DNA from: Theocolax elegans
Lineage: Eukaryota > Arthropoda > Insecta > Hymenoptera > Cerocephalidae
Length of the DNA: 64,000 nucleotides
Direction of reading: 5' to 3'
Assembly: GCA_026168455.1 (NCBI GenBank)
Contig: CM047425.1
Span: forward strand, 24,669,058-24,733,057
Positions 23,272-35,335 of the stretch are shown here, in pieces. The position numbers and the translations under genes are program-made. The number at the start of each line of letters is the position of its first letter. Position 1 is the first letter of the stretch. The notes under the pieces were generated by a model. That model had not been told where the DNA came from. It made no database searches and saw nothing but the letters and a program-made list of their open reading frames with translations.

Positions 23272-25785
23272 TCACCAATCATCTTCGATAATTTTATGAC
23301 TTTTATGTTCCTTTACTGGTATATAAATTTTCTTTACAATAGTATGCGTGTGTTTATGAATATGATGCGGAACGTGAATGCGGATATGTGTGCTGTAATT
23401 AAAATTAAAGAAAATATATGTATTACGTAATTATTTAATATTACTATTGTTTAATTAAAAGATCAATTCGCTGTGAGCTGATTCGTCTATTATGCATTTT
23501 TATTCAGTTGCAACGTTCATGCTTGTGATCGAATGTTATTAAGTGTCAATTTTTATGTATAAATTCGGTGTATTAAATTATTACGTCTACAAATTACTCT
23601 ATGCTGTAATATGTGATCGTTATTAATTATTCGATCAAATAAACATGTAGACTTCAGCAATTTTTGTGATAAAACTGTTAGAATGCAAAAAATTAAAATT
23701 TGCTAAAAGTAAAATTTAAAAGTAAAAATCTGGGGGGGCTTATTAGCTGTATATAATGGCTCTTGCGCCTATACTTGCGTCAGGCGCTATCGCGCCTTTT
23801 GATGTTCCAAATTTCAATATTAAATTACTTTAAAGAATTATCTTATTATTATTATTATTAGTAGTAGTAGTAAATGTATTATAGAAACACATTAAGAATG
23901 TACTGGACTCGGAAAGAAGATAAAAGAAAGTTGTTCAGAAATAGAACTTTAAAAAGAATTTACTAATATCAAAAATAAATTTGAATTTTCAAAATATCTC
24001 GACCTAATGAAAATATATAATAGTTATTTATGCAGATAGGGAGTAAAACAGGCATTTATTCCTGAGATGAAAGTTACTGAATAATCGCCTTTAACTCCCG
24101 AAGTGCATATAAAATTTTTCACCCTGATTATTTGAAAAATTACTTTATGCAATAGCAATTTATTTTTTTTTAATTTCTAAATTTTTCCAATATTGTAAAA
24201 TTTTTTGATATATTTAATTTAATATAACAAATTTAATTTTATATTTGTAGAAAAAGTTTAAACTAACAAGGAGAGTACATGACCTCCGGGAATCGGATCT
24301 TATCTTCACTTTGTTATATCTTTGGTAATGTAGATACAATTTGAAAAAAGAAGTTTAAATTGCTCAATTTGGAGCAAAGTTATGAAGAAAATAAGTAATT
24401 GAAGAATTTTAGGCTAAAAGAAACAATAAATTTTTCATATTAAATTTTGGTGAAAATTTTTTCAATTTATTATTTTTTTCTTGACTTTGCTCCAAATTAA
24501 GCAATTTGAGCTTCCTTTTTTCAAACCATATCTACTTGAACTCAACTTTCTTCTGATTTTTGGTTTGAGCGTCTATCTCTATTTGTTTCGGGGTTATAAG
24601 CGATTAAATTGGAAATAATTTTCATTGAAGTTATTATTAGATGTCGAATAACTTCCGTAAAAGTGGCCATTGGCAAATAATAACTTGGCTTTCTTCATAT
24701 TTCTACATCACAAAAGATATACCAAAGTTAGGATAAGATCCGTTTCCCGGAGGTCAAGTACTCCCTTTGTAAGTGTTCAAAACAAAAAAGTAAGTCTACA
24801 ATGAATATAATGAGTCTACGGGGAGTAAAGTGAGTGTACGAGGAATAAAGTGATCAAAGGAATAAAATGCAATTTTACTCCACTCGTAGAGGTTAATAAA
24901 GTAGACTTTTTAGATGATCAGGGTTAAAATTATATTTATTGTTATTTATTATTAGGGACCACACTTATCGTGACAATTGTTCAAGATTAGTATATTACAC
25001 ACCTAGGGAGGTAAAGTATTGGTCAGTCCATAGCACATGTAAATTGGCACCTGAGCCGAAGGCGAGGGTGGCAAACATGTGCTATGGGGTGACCATTTTA
25101 CCTCCCGTGGGATGTATACTATTTTTCACCACCAGTAGGCCGAAAATAACACATTCCTTTTTCGGTGCCGGGAGGGAATTGGTACTTTCGGTCTACGTGT
25201 GGTGAAAAATATATTTAATTACAATATTATTAACGTGGCTCAAGCGACTAATTAATCAAAATGTCTAATCAATTTTACAATTACTGATTTTGAAAAATAC
25301 GTAAAAATTTTAAGAAAAAGTTATAAAAAGTCTCATTCTTACCTTATGTTTCCCTTTCTCATTCATTTAGTTAGCAGATACATTTATAACGAAAAAAAAT
25401 CTTTGTAATCAAATCTGCATCTATGTACTTTTGTTTCAAGATTTACTTTTTTTAACGAAATAATAGCTGTTTGTGACATTTATCTCTACAAGCAACATGC
25501 CAAAAATCCCAATTTTCTTAAATTTAATCATCGTCATATTAATCGATAACTAATATAGGTCTTTCTTGTAATCGTTGGAATGTAAAACAGCTTCCCTCCA
25601 CTATCTTATATTTTCAGGTATTTTTATTGTTGTATACTAAGTCGCTTGAACCTTCTTTAATAGGTTACATGTAGTTATAAATTTAAATATATATTCACTT
25701 ACTGATGCTTTCCATCGGGCATGGGCATTGAAAACACCATTGACAATGATATTAAAACCAAAATTACAATCTGCAAGTTATACAT
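23272..25785 (-). CDS. 67-residue secreted His-rich peptide, two exons
   Basis: Exon 1 is 25,785-25,703 (83 nt, phase 2); the donor is CATCA|GTAAGT. Exon 2 is 23,392-23,272 after acceptor AATTACAG, ending GATGATTGGTGA. The joined frame is exactly 67 codons plus stop. Residues 1-19 (MYNLQIVILVLISLSMVFS) form a signal peptide; the mature part begins PMPDGKH and is His-rich (THIRIHVPHHIHKHTHT), ending IIEDDW. The junction codon (CA|C, His) and the following HIRIH-x-P motif match the gene at 59,351-63,485, which suggests paralogy. Function is unknown; a secreted metal-binding, cuticle-associated or antimicrobial role is possible but unproven. The 2.3-kb intron contains foldback copies 2 and 3 and a MITE. 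Too short for ordinary gene finders. Confidence 0.8.
23730..23805. repeat. GC-rich palindromic core
   Basis: GGCGCTATCGCGCC with TTGCGCC and GCGTCAGGCGC in AT-rich intronic DNA. Resembles the cores at 2953 and 27,409. Confidence 0.35.
24033..24930. repeat. Paired foldback element, copy 2, split by a MITE
   Basis: Hairpin B (24,040-24,112): TGCAGATAGGGAGTAAAAC with ACTCCCGAAGTGCATA; inner arms AGGCATTTATTC and GAATAATCGCCT pair. Hairpin A starts TTTTTCACCCTGATTATTTG (24,117) and ends GATGATCAGGGTTAAAA (about 24,930). Its interior was opened by the MITE at 24,268-24,771. The right arm has several GGAGTAAAGT/GGAATAAAGTG motifs. Confidence 0.65.
24268..24771. mobile_element. About 500-bp MITE with CCTCCGGGAA ends
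   Basis: Left end ACAAGGAGAGTACATGACCT followed by CCGGGAATCGGATCTTATC. The right end is its inverse (GATAAGATCCGTTTCCCGG, then AGGTCAAGTACTCCCTTTGT). Internal arms are complementary too (AAATTGCTCAATTTGGAGC and GCTCCAAATTAAGCAATTT). Partial relatives lie at 49,788-50,110 and 55,090-55,235. Non-coding. Confidence 0.8.
24990..25206. repeat. Paired foldback element, copy 3
   Basis: Hairpin B: CACCTAGGGAGGTAAAGT with ACCTCCCGTGGGATGTA. Inner arms (CATAGCACATGT; ACATGTGCTATGG) flank a GAGCCGAAGGCGAGGG apex. Hairpin A: TTTTTCACCACCAGTAGGCC (25,130) with GGTCTACGTGTGGTGAAAAA ending about 25,206. Same layout as copy 1 but different inner sequence. Confidence 0.75.
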
Positions 25786-28080
25786 GAAACTTAGTAAATA
25801 TAATTTAGATTTCAAAATATAAATATTTTGTACTCAGTTACATATTTTAATACGAGTTTTTAATTAGAAGTAAGAAAAAAGAATTAGGGGGTTAGGAAAA
25901 AGAAGAGGCCCACTTAAGGGCTACGAATTCTAAACACACAAGTATTATTTAAAATGATAGGCATTTTTGTTTCATATTTTATTTTATTTTGTATTATTGT
26001 GTAAACAATTGCATTATTAAATTCTAAATATGCTTTAAAATTTTCTAAATATTTTTGTTTTTAATAACATTCATATATCTAATTTTAATACAAAGAAAAA
26101 TAAATATTAAATTTGCTGCTACTGCTATTTGGGGTAACTATAATTGAAACATTGTCTTTTATGCATGCATACATGTAATTGCTACGAAACATTCAAGTTT
26201 AACGAATGTTATAAATTTAATAAGTGATCTGGAACGATCATGTAATTGAGTTACAGTATGTCATTAAATCATTCAAATGAGTAATTCTTAAATACTCAAA
26301 CGTATTTTACTAAATTTTCATTATTATTATTTAACATTCGCTAATGAAATATTATTAACAATTTCTTAAATTTACTTTTCGTTTATCATAAATTAAAATC
26401 TTCAGTTACAATTTGTTTTCAGTTACAGATGAATTTTCATACATTTTTTAATAGTGTAATAAAAAATATTTGAATAAATTTATTACTTTCGTTTTCAAAT
26501 TGCGCTAGTTCTAAAAATGAAATTGCGTATTGCAACGATTATTTTTGTAATGTAGTAAAAAGCGGGTTTCTCTTATTTTACCCTTCTAATCGTTCTTTTA
26601 CATCGGTACAATACTGGAATCTTGAGATTAATTTTCAAATTTAGTTTTATATCAATTATCTATATTTTAATAGTGAGTCAAATTATTTTTATTTGTCACA
26701 AATTTATTCCATATAGTATGCGCACAATCAATTTACTTTGCATAAACAATATTATTAGTTTTAAATGAATAAAAGTATTAGCGACAAGGAACATATAAAA
26801 TACATATAAAAATAATTTTATTAAAAATATATAACATGTATAATAATAATAATATAACGAAACTTAAATAATTATTACTTTAATTGTATTATTAGATACT
26901 AGATACTAATAATTATTACAAGATAGAAGATATAATTTTTACTCAATTAATGCAGACTCTTTGTTTAAATATATAATAAAAATTTCCATAATCAAATATT
27001 TGTTCGCTTTTAGCACATCTATCATAGCTTTTAATTTAATCAAATTATTTTAAAATGAATATTATCTGCATAACTTTGACTATTTTTCAAAGAAAGAGGT
27101 TTATCAAGGTTTATTTAATTGAAATAAATAATATGTGCTATATCGATCAACATTTTGTCACTCTAGATTTTATTTGACAATTTTGAGCAGATAGTAAAAC
27201 TATAATTTATATAACGACTTATGTTATTTCGACAAACTACATTAGACTTAAACCCAGGCCTACCTCTAAATAATACTCACAAAAGTTGTCTTTTTGTTCA
27301 TATTTGTAGAGTTTAATTTAAATTACCGAACAAATTCAATAACTTTAGCACTTATTGTGTCTACTAGTTGGGAAGGTACATAAGAAACTAAAAGGACATT
27401 TGCCTCGGCGAGGCTTTTATAAACGTAAACATAATCAGTGAGCGGCGTAGCGTATCGCTCATTTTCCTGCACTTATAAAATTTTCCCCGAGACTCCACTT
27501 AATGTCTCACTCTCTCTCCACTTCAATTAGTCTTGGCATGTACGTATATACGCATCGATTGTAAGTGGTTATACAATTTGTCCTAACATTTTTCATCAAA
27601 TAGATGTAATAAATTTCTTCTAATAGACGCAACAGTTAAGAAAAAAAAACGGAGATTTCGAAGGAATGACACGTTGGTTTTACGATTATAAAGTCATCAT
27701 TAATTATACCAATGTCATGAAAAACATCATCATCAAATTCGTATATGATGCCCTTTTACAAACGTAATTAATTTAATTTTTATTTAATTTGCATACTTAA
27801 AATGTTATTTCAAAATGATTTTAAAAAACCGATTAAATAATTTTATGTACAAGAGTCTTTAAAATAAAATATAAATTTATCATCATTGGGCAATGATAAA
27901 AATTTATGTTTTATTAAGTCCATAATCTCTACGTTAATTTAATGGTCTTTTCAATAAAGAGTATGCCCTTGAGTTTAACATTAACTTTGACATTTGAGGT
28001 TACAACAACTTTTATTGGTTATTGATTTCTCGCCCTTACCGCAGAGTTTGGAACACATCTTCAAATACGACAAGAGGCTT
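25786..28080. other. Intergenic DNA upstream of the His-rich peptide gene
   Basis: AT-rich; promoter elements not evident. A GC-richer palindromic patch at 27,405-27,490 (TGCCTCGGCGAGGC; TGAGCGGCGTAGCGTATCGC) resembles the cores of the foldback family. Confidence 0.35.
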
Positions 28081-28084
28081 GAGA

Positions 28085-28330
28085 TAACTCGTCGGGTGTA
28101 GGGGAATGGAATTCAAACCCGAAACTCCCGGGTTTGATTCCCAGGTAATAATACCTACCGTTTGATATACGAGTACCATTGTAGAATTTATTTCGGAAAT
28201 GGATTGTTCGCCAACACGTGCTTTCATTTCGCAAATTCCGCAATGGAATTTATTTGTTATCACAATTATATATGTATAATTAATGCGTTTATACTGTAAC
28301 GATTTGTTATTTCGCTGAAACATTATTTTA
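28085..28330 (+). repeat. SINE, family 1, degraded copy
   Basis: Box B-like GGTTTGATTCC (28,131-28,141), then the family body: ACCGTTTGATATACGAGTAC, GAATTTATTTC, ACACGTGCTTTCATT. Shares this body with 60,865-61,080 (minus) and 61,245-61,375. Confidence 0.55.
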
Positions 28331-28679
28331 CCTATAACTGCTTGTAATACTTATTAAATATATAACCAAATACGGTGATTAGAGAGTTTAAAGTTAAAGA
28401 GAGTATGAAGATTTCTTTCCTCGTGTAGATAATTCAAATATAATTTGTCTACTTCAAAAGGTTACGAACTATATAATATTGCAATCATCTAATTATTTCG
28501 TCGTCTACTTATTTGCGTATGCAGAAAAGAAATAACCGGTTTTTAAAATATTACAAACACTTGTACAAACAATTATAATTATAATTATAAATTGTTATAA
28601 TAATAACAATAGTTATACTAAAATGTGCGGTATAATAATGAATTATTGTATTGAAAATAATTACCTGTAAATACTTGTA

Positions 28680-28870
28680 GTATAAAATTGAAAGGCGAGG
28701 TTTCCGAAAGAGGATCATTATTACGGGCAATAACAGTAAATGTGGATTCGGAATTATTTCCTCTGAATGACCAATATCCGACTTATAGAACAAACTCCAC
28801 GTATACGAATGGTACCCGAGAGGGTGATAGTCCTTACAAAGGCGATAGTACAGCAATCCTCTCCCGCGCA
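28680..28870. other. Unassigned GC-richer segment, possible exon
   Basis: Open on both strands and less AT-rich than the flanks. The plus-strand frame includes SERGSLLRAITVNVDSELF and GDSPYKGDSTAILSRAYLN, after a possible acceptor TACTTGTAG. The minus strand has TTTACAG|GTAATT at the same edge. No family recognised. Confidence 0.25.
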
Positions 28871-29149
28871 TATCTCAATATTAAATTTATTGAAATATGC
28901 ATAATGAACGAAATTTTCTGCATATGTAACTGCATGGACGACGTAAAATGAAATATACGTATGTACGGATATTACTTTGTCTCTAATAAACGACATATAC
29001 CTGCTTATTTTTCCATTGATTCGTATATGCTGTTCACTGTCTCTCGAAAAATTCGAGTAACTCAATTAACAATAGTAATTATAAAAACTTGGTTAGCGAG
29101 GGAATCCTTTAGAGAAGCAAGGGAATCATTTAGAGAAAGGTAGGTCAGA

Positions 29150-31068
29150 TATGTAGTAAAGTGCTAATGCTACAAATGAACTTATAAGATTAAAGAAAGA
29201 CCCTATATTAATAGGAGCTCATAAAATAACTTAGCTTAATTTCTCCAGAATTTGGTCCTATTGATGAATAATAAAAATTTAAAATTTCAATTCTTATTTT
29301 TTTTGTTACAGATTATTAATGAAAATTTTAATAACAATGTAAAAAACGCTTTAAATGATGGCACAAAAGTTCACTTTGAACAGATTTGGCATTACTTGAT
29401 ATTATGCTTCGTGGTCGCGTTGGTGTAGGATAATTTAGCTCTACAGGGTTTGAATTCTTTAATATTAAATAATATAAATTTAAATTACTTAGAATGACAC
29501 TGTTCTTACTATTTATTACAAATGAGATAATGAGAGAAGAGCAGAATGTTTCATGAATCTTTTCTCGTGGACAGTGGATCCTGACTATCTATCTTTTTCT
29601 TGCCAAGTATTTACGTATATCGCAATCTAATAATGCATTATTATGAACAGCTGGAATTCTATTTCCGTGGATTAGAGATAAAACGTGGTAAAAAATCTCT
29701 TTTTATTAATGGTATCTGTTATAAATAAATAGTAAATTTAATTTTTAATGATGCATATATATTATAACGTACTTACATTTTACTATATCTTACATCAAAA
29801 AGTACATTACAAATTTTTCCTATACTGTATAACATTCGTTAATGTATTATATTGATATTTACACAAATATATGTACTACCTATAAAATTCAAGTTGGGTT
29901 TGTAAGAAGTATAATAATTTTGCATGGTTTTCCCGTGCGTATAAATAAAGTAAAATATGTGAAATACATTTACATCCACAAATACGAATGATTATTCAGT
30001 TTGCTTAACTTCCTCAGTAAAAGTTATTATATTATTTTTATTGGCAATAGCAATTTTTAAATTTACATACCGAGACTTTTTCGTCATTTAAACTAGACGT
30101 TTTTTAATGCCGGTATGTTTCGCTTGGTTCTAATAAATATCAACGTTTGCTAAAATTATAAAACATTATACATTCACTTATTCATAGATTAGTACGATTC
30201 CTCGGTACCTTGCATTATCCTCGCTGCTTCAAGATTATGTACAATTGTTTGAATAATGTTTAGTTTATAAGTTGTTTAATGTCAAAACATTCTCAAGCCG
30301 AAACAGTTTAACGCGAGTGTTGCTATGGTGTAACTGCGGCTACTGAAGTTACCCAAGCTGTAATAGCTTAAACCTCCAGTCACCACGCTGCTATATTGTT
30401 TTCGTGTATTACCCACCTGATACAGCTGTCAGGCTCGTTATTCTATGTACCTCAAAGACATTAATCATATTCGATTAATAATAGACTATTATTTTTCTAA
30501 ATAGTAATTGTATGATTATTATTAGATCCTAAAAATACAAGATACTTTAGAAGAAAGCAATTCTATGTATTCAATAGTACATTAGTCTAAAAATATATTT
30601 TTTATTTAAAGCAATTATGTATGTATATAATTGTAATAAAATTCAATTGCAGTAAAGTTATCACTATGATTCTGCCCTTCTATTAATTAAAGGTCTTATT
30701 TTACTAGCTTGTCACCAACTTTCAGCATAGAAGAAAAGGCCACTTTATCAAAGACATCATTAACAATTACCTATGTACAAATTCTTATGTCTACGAACTA
30801 ACAATAAATTAAATAAATTGAATGCTTTATTGAATACGTATAAAACCTTAAGATCGTTTTAATTCATCTACATATAAAACGTTTAGCAAGATAGCTTTTG
30901 GTTCGTTGTCCATGGAAATAATTGTAGAGTCACGAATTTGTACATTAAAGTATCGAATACAATTCTTTGGTCAAAATACAAATACCTGTGCCTCGGGGCT
31001 TTGTCCAGAGGTAAAGATATTAAATCTTAGCAAGAAATTTGAAACAAATTTAATGAAAACATTTGATT
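29150..31068. other. Intergenic AT-rich DNA up to the LTR element
   Basis: Nothing recognisable as a gene. A slightly GC-richer patch at 30,290-30,440 has no open frame. Confidence 0.35.
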
Positions 31069-31795
31069 TGCGACAATATTAATTGTCGCGAGCTGTGGCG
31101 CGAAATTCGGGGAAAGGTTCGACGGTTAATACAATCCGAGAGAAAAACAACTCTCGGAAAAATGTTTAACGGTCGCCTTCCCCGTAGAGGAGGCGAAGTG
31201 GCGAGGATAGGTTCTCCACTATTGGTCCGACCGATTTCGGGGACCAATAGGGCGAGGTGTCGGGTTGAGCGATCGGTGCGGCGGCGAAACCGCGACGCCG
31301 ATAATCGGCGCTCGATAGTTAGTCTGTACTTGCATGCCAAGGCAGAACCTTCGCTCCATTGCTTCGCCGTGTACTTCGAGTCTCCAGCCATTTTCCCAGG
31401 TCACCGTGTCGCGTGTGTCGGGAAGTGCAGTGAGTGAGGAGAATACCAGCCGAATCAGCCGTGTCCACCGTCGTCCTTCCTTGGGGTTGAGGAAGGCCTT
31501 CCGGGTCGAGTCAGCAGATCGGCCGGCGAGTGTGAGAGCGAGAGAGAGGGACGACCGTACGAGTCCAGCCGAGGAAGTCACGGGTCGAGTGGACCTCCCC
31601 GTGGCCATCTGTGCCAAACCAGCTTTCAGGGAGCACCAGGAAAGGCCGCCGCTTTCCCAGGCCGTGTCAAGGGTAAGCATAACCTTTGTTCCCAGCGTGC
31701 TCGATCGCGAGGTAGGCCGGTTAACTCGGTACAACTCGGTCGTTTTCCCCGAGGTGGTGCCAAGGCAAATTGCCGCCGCGAGAGATAGCGTGTGT

Positions 31796-31826
<31 letters not shown>

Positions 31827-32483
31827 TGTGTGTGAGAGAGAATAGCATCGCGTACGGGTTAGTGTAGTGCCGAAGCGGATAGGCTTGTGCGTGTGAGAGA
31901 GAGAGAGAAAGAGAGCGAATACGAATATTATTTGCTGTTAGCCGAGTGCGGTAACGGCAACGTATTCGTGCGCGCAGCCTTACTCCGTCCCGAGTAATCG
32001 CGTGGGTGAGAGATACACCGAGGAGATAGAGCCGCGCTACCGTGAAACGGCAGAGCGAGTGGACTCGCCGCCTTTCACCGGTAACGCGTGTGAGCGAGAG
32101 AGAGATAGACAGTGTGAGCGTGTGAGAGAGGGAGAGAGAGAGAGTGCACGTGTGTGTGTCGCGGGCGAATATATTGTCGTGACGAGTGTGTATTCCCGTT
32201 GTAAATACTTAGCGCGCGTGCAATTAAATATTTATTATTTTGTACAAATAAAAAAAGGGGTTTATTAAAGATTAATTATTGTGTAATCGGGTGTTATTAT
32301 TTATTTACTTAATAATAATTATCCACCTTCCTATCCCGAAGAAGGTGACGCCAGTATCCGGAATTCCCTCTGGGAATAAAAGCCCGGCGGAAAATCAGTA
32401 AGTATAAGTAGACTTACATTCTACGACGCGGAACGGGAAATTTTGTTGCCGATCTTTCGGTTGGCGCAAAATACCGTGTCGCA
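31069..32483 (+). repeat. 5' LTR (1415 bp)
   Basis: Starts TGCGACAATATTAATTGTCG and ends CGTGTCGCA. Contains an inverted CCAAT pair (ATTGGTCC at about 31,221 and GGACCAAT at about 31,241), long GA-rich tracts (31,795-31,840; 32,090-32,150) and an AATAAA at 32,247-32,252. Confidence 0.95.
32247..32252 (+). terminator. LTR poly(A) signal
   Basis: AATAAA followed by AAAAGGGGTTTATT. The same signal occurs in the 3' LTR near 44,431. Confidence 0.5.
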
Positions 32484-32486
32484 GAT

Positions 32487-32504
32487 TGGCGCCCAACGTG
32501 GGGC
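32487..32504 (+). other. Primer-binding site, tRNA-Lys(CTT)
   Basis: TGGCGCCCAACGTGGGGC, three bases after the LTR; complementary to the 3' end of tRNA-Lys1,2. Primes minus-strand cDNA synthesis. Confidence 0.9.
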
Positions 32505-32695
32505 TCCTGGTTACTGGCAATTAATTATTATTGAGTGGCGCGAAAATTGTGTTAGTTAGTGCGTACGCGATCGAGCAAAATAATATTATTTTTAATAATA
32601 TATATTGTGTGTGGCGACATTGTGTGTTAGCGCGTGTAATACGAGAGCGGTGTTCGGTGAAAAGGGGCTACACGAGTAAATAAACCGGCTCGAGC

Positions 32696-35335
32696 ATGCA
32701 AAGCCACATGCAAACAATGCTCGACCTCATGGCGTCCCGAGAACGAAGGACGGTCAAGAGGAGTGTTTATTTACTCGGTGATGACGCCGTGTATGAGAGC
32801 CTACGTGAGCGTGGTTGCAGCGTAGTGGGGGAAATGTCCGTACTGCGTGATCGGTTGTTGCGCGCTATGCTGCGAGAAATAGAGCCGTCGAACACGCAAA
32901 TCCCGTGGTTCGAGTGGGATGCCGAAGGAGGGGAGAGTGACAGACCGCGCGGAGACGTAGAGCCGTCGAGAGAGGGCGAAGGGGTAGACCTCTCGCGTAA
33001 AGTGAAGAAGAAGAGGGGGCGGCCGCCTAGAGCAACAGTGGAAGCGCAGGCGACAGCGCTGCTTGACGAAGCGGCCAGTCCTCTCGAGTCGAGCGACGGG
33101 AGGGGAGGGGGTAAGCAGTCCCCCCGCACACCGTCGGCTGCTTATGCGTTAATGCAGCCGCAACAGGTAGCAGTCCCCGTGGCCACGTGCGAGAGTGAGC
33201 CGTACACGTGGCGAGAGCGTGATGAGTACGTGCCGGTGGGAGAGGGAGCGCTCAGGCTACCCCCCACAACAACCACCACTACTGTTTCCAGCGCGCGCAC
33301 CGAAAGGTCGCCGCCGGGGCTAATTGCATTTGGTAGGCACGTAGCATCTACGGAGACGACCTCCAGCTTTCTCACATCTGGGCCAAGAGTAACGGTTCGG
33401 GAAGAGTTAACCGAGGTTCTTCGGCAAAACCCCGCCGAGTGGGAATATATTTCCCGGCGAGTGACGAGTGGCGTTGGTGCCGGTGCCGCTCCGAGAGCAT
33501 GTGAGCAACGGCACGGGGTGACAGAGCGAGAGGCTAGGGGGGAGGAACATCGTTCCCCAACCTTGGCAACACCGCGTAGACAAGCACCGGCTTGCGAAGC
33601 GGCGGAGGAATGGTTTACTCCGACGCAGTTTGACAGGAGTGGGGGGAGAGTGTCTCCTCAATCCCCGTCGAGCGCAAGCAGGTCTACCGATGTGTCCTCG
33701 CGGGTGAGTGAATCGCGGCAGTACCGACGGGAATTAGAAGCGGCAAATCGCGGGCTCGCGGAGTTATCGCACCGCGATACTGAAAAACGGATACGCCGCG
33801 AGAAGCCAACGAGCCGGCGTGGTTCGGTTGCTGGATCATGGGGGAGCGAGAGCGCTCCCCGGTTTAGCGACCGAACGAGCAGTGAGAGTGAGACAGACGA
33901 CGGGTGGTGCGAGCGCCCACGTGCGAAGCGGCGCAAACCCCGTCGAGAGCTGTCTGCTGTGGCGAGCGGAGAGGAGTCGGGGGAGGTGGCGCCTCGTGTG
34001 AGTGACACGCGCGCCAAGGAGTTATCCCCACCTCGGTCCGTTAGGAGCTCCAAGCGGACTGAGGAGGACAAGTCCCGACTTGTGCGCCTCCTGAAGGATT
34101 GGGGTTTAAGCTTCAGTGGCGAGGGGAAACCGGAGGAAGCGGAAGATTTTTGCGATCAGCTGAACGATTGCCGCTCGGGATCGACTGCGTCCCCGACTGT
34201 TTGGATGCATGCACTGCATTGCATTTTCAAAAAGCGGGCGGCGCGCTGGTTTCGAACGGTGAAACCGGAGCTGCGCTCATGGACGGATTTCGAGCGGGAA
34301 TTCCGTAATCAGTTTGTGAGGAGATACGATAGCGGTGATCTTTACGAAGATCTTTTACGCCGCACGCAAGGTAAAGGAGAAAGCGTGAACTCCTATATAC
34401 TGAGCGTTAAGTATCTCCTCTCCCGCTTCACTCATCCCCCGCGGAGTGAAGAAGTGGTGCGGATAGTTTACCGTAACCTACACCCGGACTATCGCCGCGC
34501 AATGAGCGACCGCGTGGTGATGGACCTCCGTGACATTGAGCGGTACGGACGACGGTTCGAACGTCAAAAGACGCTCGACAGTCGATACGTACCGCCCCCG
34601 CCGGCCGAGAAAATGCATCTGCCGGGTGCAGCTTGTCCGACGGCGCCAAAGGCGAAGGTTGCGGCGGTAACGGTAAAATCGGCAACCGAGAGCAAGAGTA
34701 ATAGTGCGCGCAAAGAAAAGGCCGAGCCGAGTCGAGTTGACTGCAACGACAAGAAGTCGAAGCAGTCGAAGAAAAAGAAGAAAAAGGCCGTGGCGACGGA
34801 TAGTGACTCGAGTGCAAGTCAATCCTCGCGTGAGAGTGAGAGAGCGCGCGTTGCCGAGTTAAATGCTAAGGGAGCCCCACGTGTGAATCAGCCGAGAGCG
34901 AACGGTGGTGTCAAAGCACAACCGTCGTACGCGCACGTGGCGGCGCGTTGGTCCCCACAGCAAGCGGGGAAACCCGTGCGAGAGCAACATGGCTACCGAG
35001 CGTCTGCTTCGGCTGGCTATAGCCGGCCCGGAGGCGGGAGCTCGGGTCCGACGGCACGCCCGCGCACCCCGCCGCAAGGTGGCGAGTTCGTAGGCGCTTG
35101 CTATACGTGTCAAGCGGTAGGTCACCGTGCGTCGGAGTGCCCGGAGATCGTGTGTTTTAAATGCCGGGGAAAAGGCCATACCGCTCGAGAGTGTCCTTCT
35201 ATAAAGAAAGTGACGAGTGTATCGTGCCAATTGTGTAACGCACCGGGAGTCACCGCCCGTGATTGTGTGAATCGGGAATGCCCGGCTTATTCTATCCGGG
35301 CGGGAAACGGGCGGGCGGGGGAGCAGAGAAAGTAA
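32696..35335 (+). CDS. gag: gag polyprotein, copy A (879 aa)
   Basis: Structural protein that packages element RNA. It has a long charged, Ser/Arg-rich N-terminus, a capsid-like region (about residues 465-640, with VWMHALHCIFKKRAARWF and YDSGDLYEDLLRRTQG), a Lys-rich linker, then zinc knuckles: CYTCQAVGHRASEC, CFKCRGKGHTAREC and a degenerate CQLCNAPGVTARDC. The start ATG lies 191 nt after the primer-binding site in an untranslated leader. The reading frame is intact and ends within the frameshift stem-loop; pol lies in the -1 frame. Residues from about 149 onward are duplicated in copy B. Confidence 0.93.
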   Translation: MQSHMQTMLDLMASRERRTVKRSVYLLGDDAVYESLRERGCSVVGEMSVLRDRLLRAMLREIEPSNTQIPWFEWDAEGGESDRPRGDVEPSREGEGVDLSRKVKKKRGRPPRATVEAQATALLDEAASPLESSDGRGGGKQSPRTPSAAYALMQPQQVAVPVATCESEPYTWRERDEYVPVGEGALRLPPTTTTTTVSSARTERSPPGLIAFGRHVASTETTSSFLTSGPRVTVREELTEVLRQNPAEWEYISRRVTSGVGAGAAPRACEQRHGVTEREARGEEHRSPTLATPRRQAPACEAAEEWFTPTQFDRSGGRVSPQSPSSASRSTDVSSRVSESRQYRRELEAANRGLAELSHRDTEKRIRREKPTSRRGSVAGSWGSESAPRFSDRTSSESETDDGWCERPRAKRRKPRRELSAVASGEESGEVAPRVSDTRAKELSPPRSVRSSKRTEEDKSRLVRLLKDWGLSFSGEGKPEEAEDFCDQLNDCRSGSTASPTVWMHALHCIFKKRAARWFRTVKPELRSWTDFEREFRNQFVRRYDSGDLYEDLLRRTQGKGESVNSYILSVKYLLSRFTHPPRSEEVVRIVYRNLHPDYRRAMSDRVVMDLRDIERYGRRFERQKTLDSRYVPPPPAEKMHLPGAACPTAPKAKVAAVTVKSATESKSNSARKEKAEPSRVDCNDKKSKQSKKKKKKAVATDSDSSASQSSRESERARVAELNAKGAPRVNQPRANGGVKAQPSYAHVAARWSPQQAGKPVREQHGYRASASAGYSRPGGGSSGPTARPRTPPQGGEFVGACYTCQAVGHRASECPEIVCFKCRGKGHTARECPSIKKVTSVSCQLCNAPGVTARDCVNRECPAYSIRAGNGRAGEQRK

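Noticed and set aside
28036..28323. 95-codon minus-strand frame
   Set aside because: Antisense of the SINE copy; the conserved part is tRNA-derived.
31219..31848. Open frames in both LTRs (either strand)
   Set aside because: They lie in LTR regulatory sequence and GA-rich tracts and differ between the LTRs at indels.
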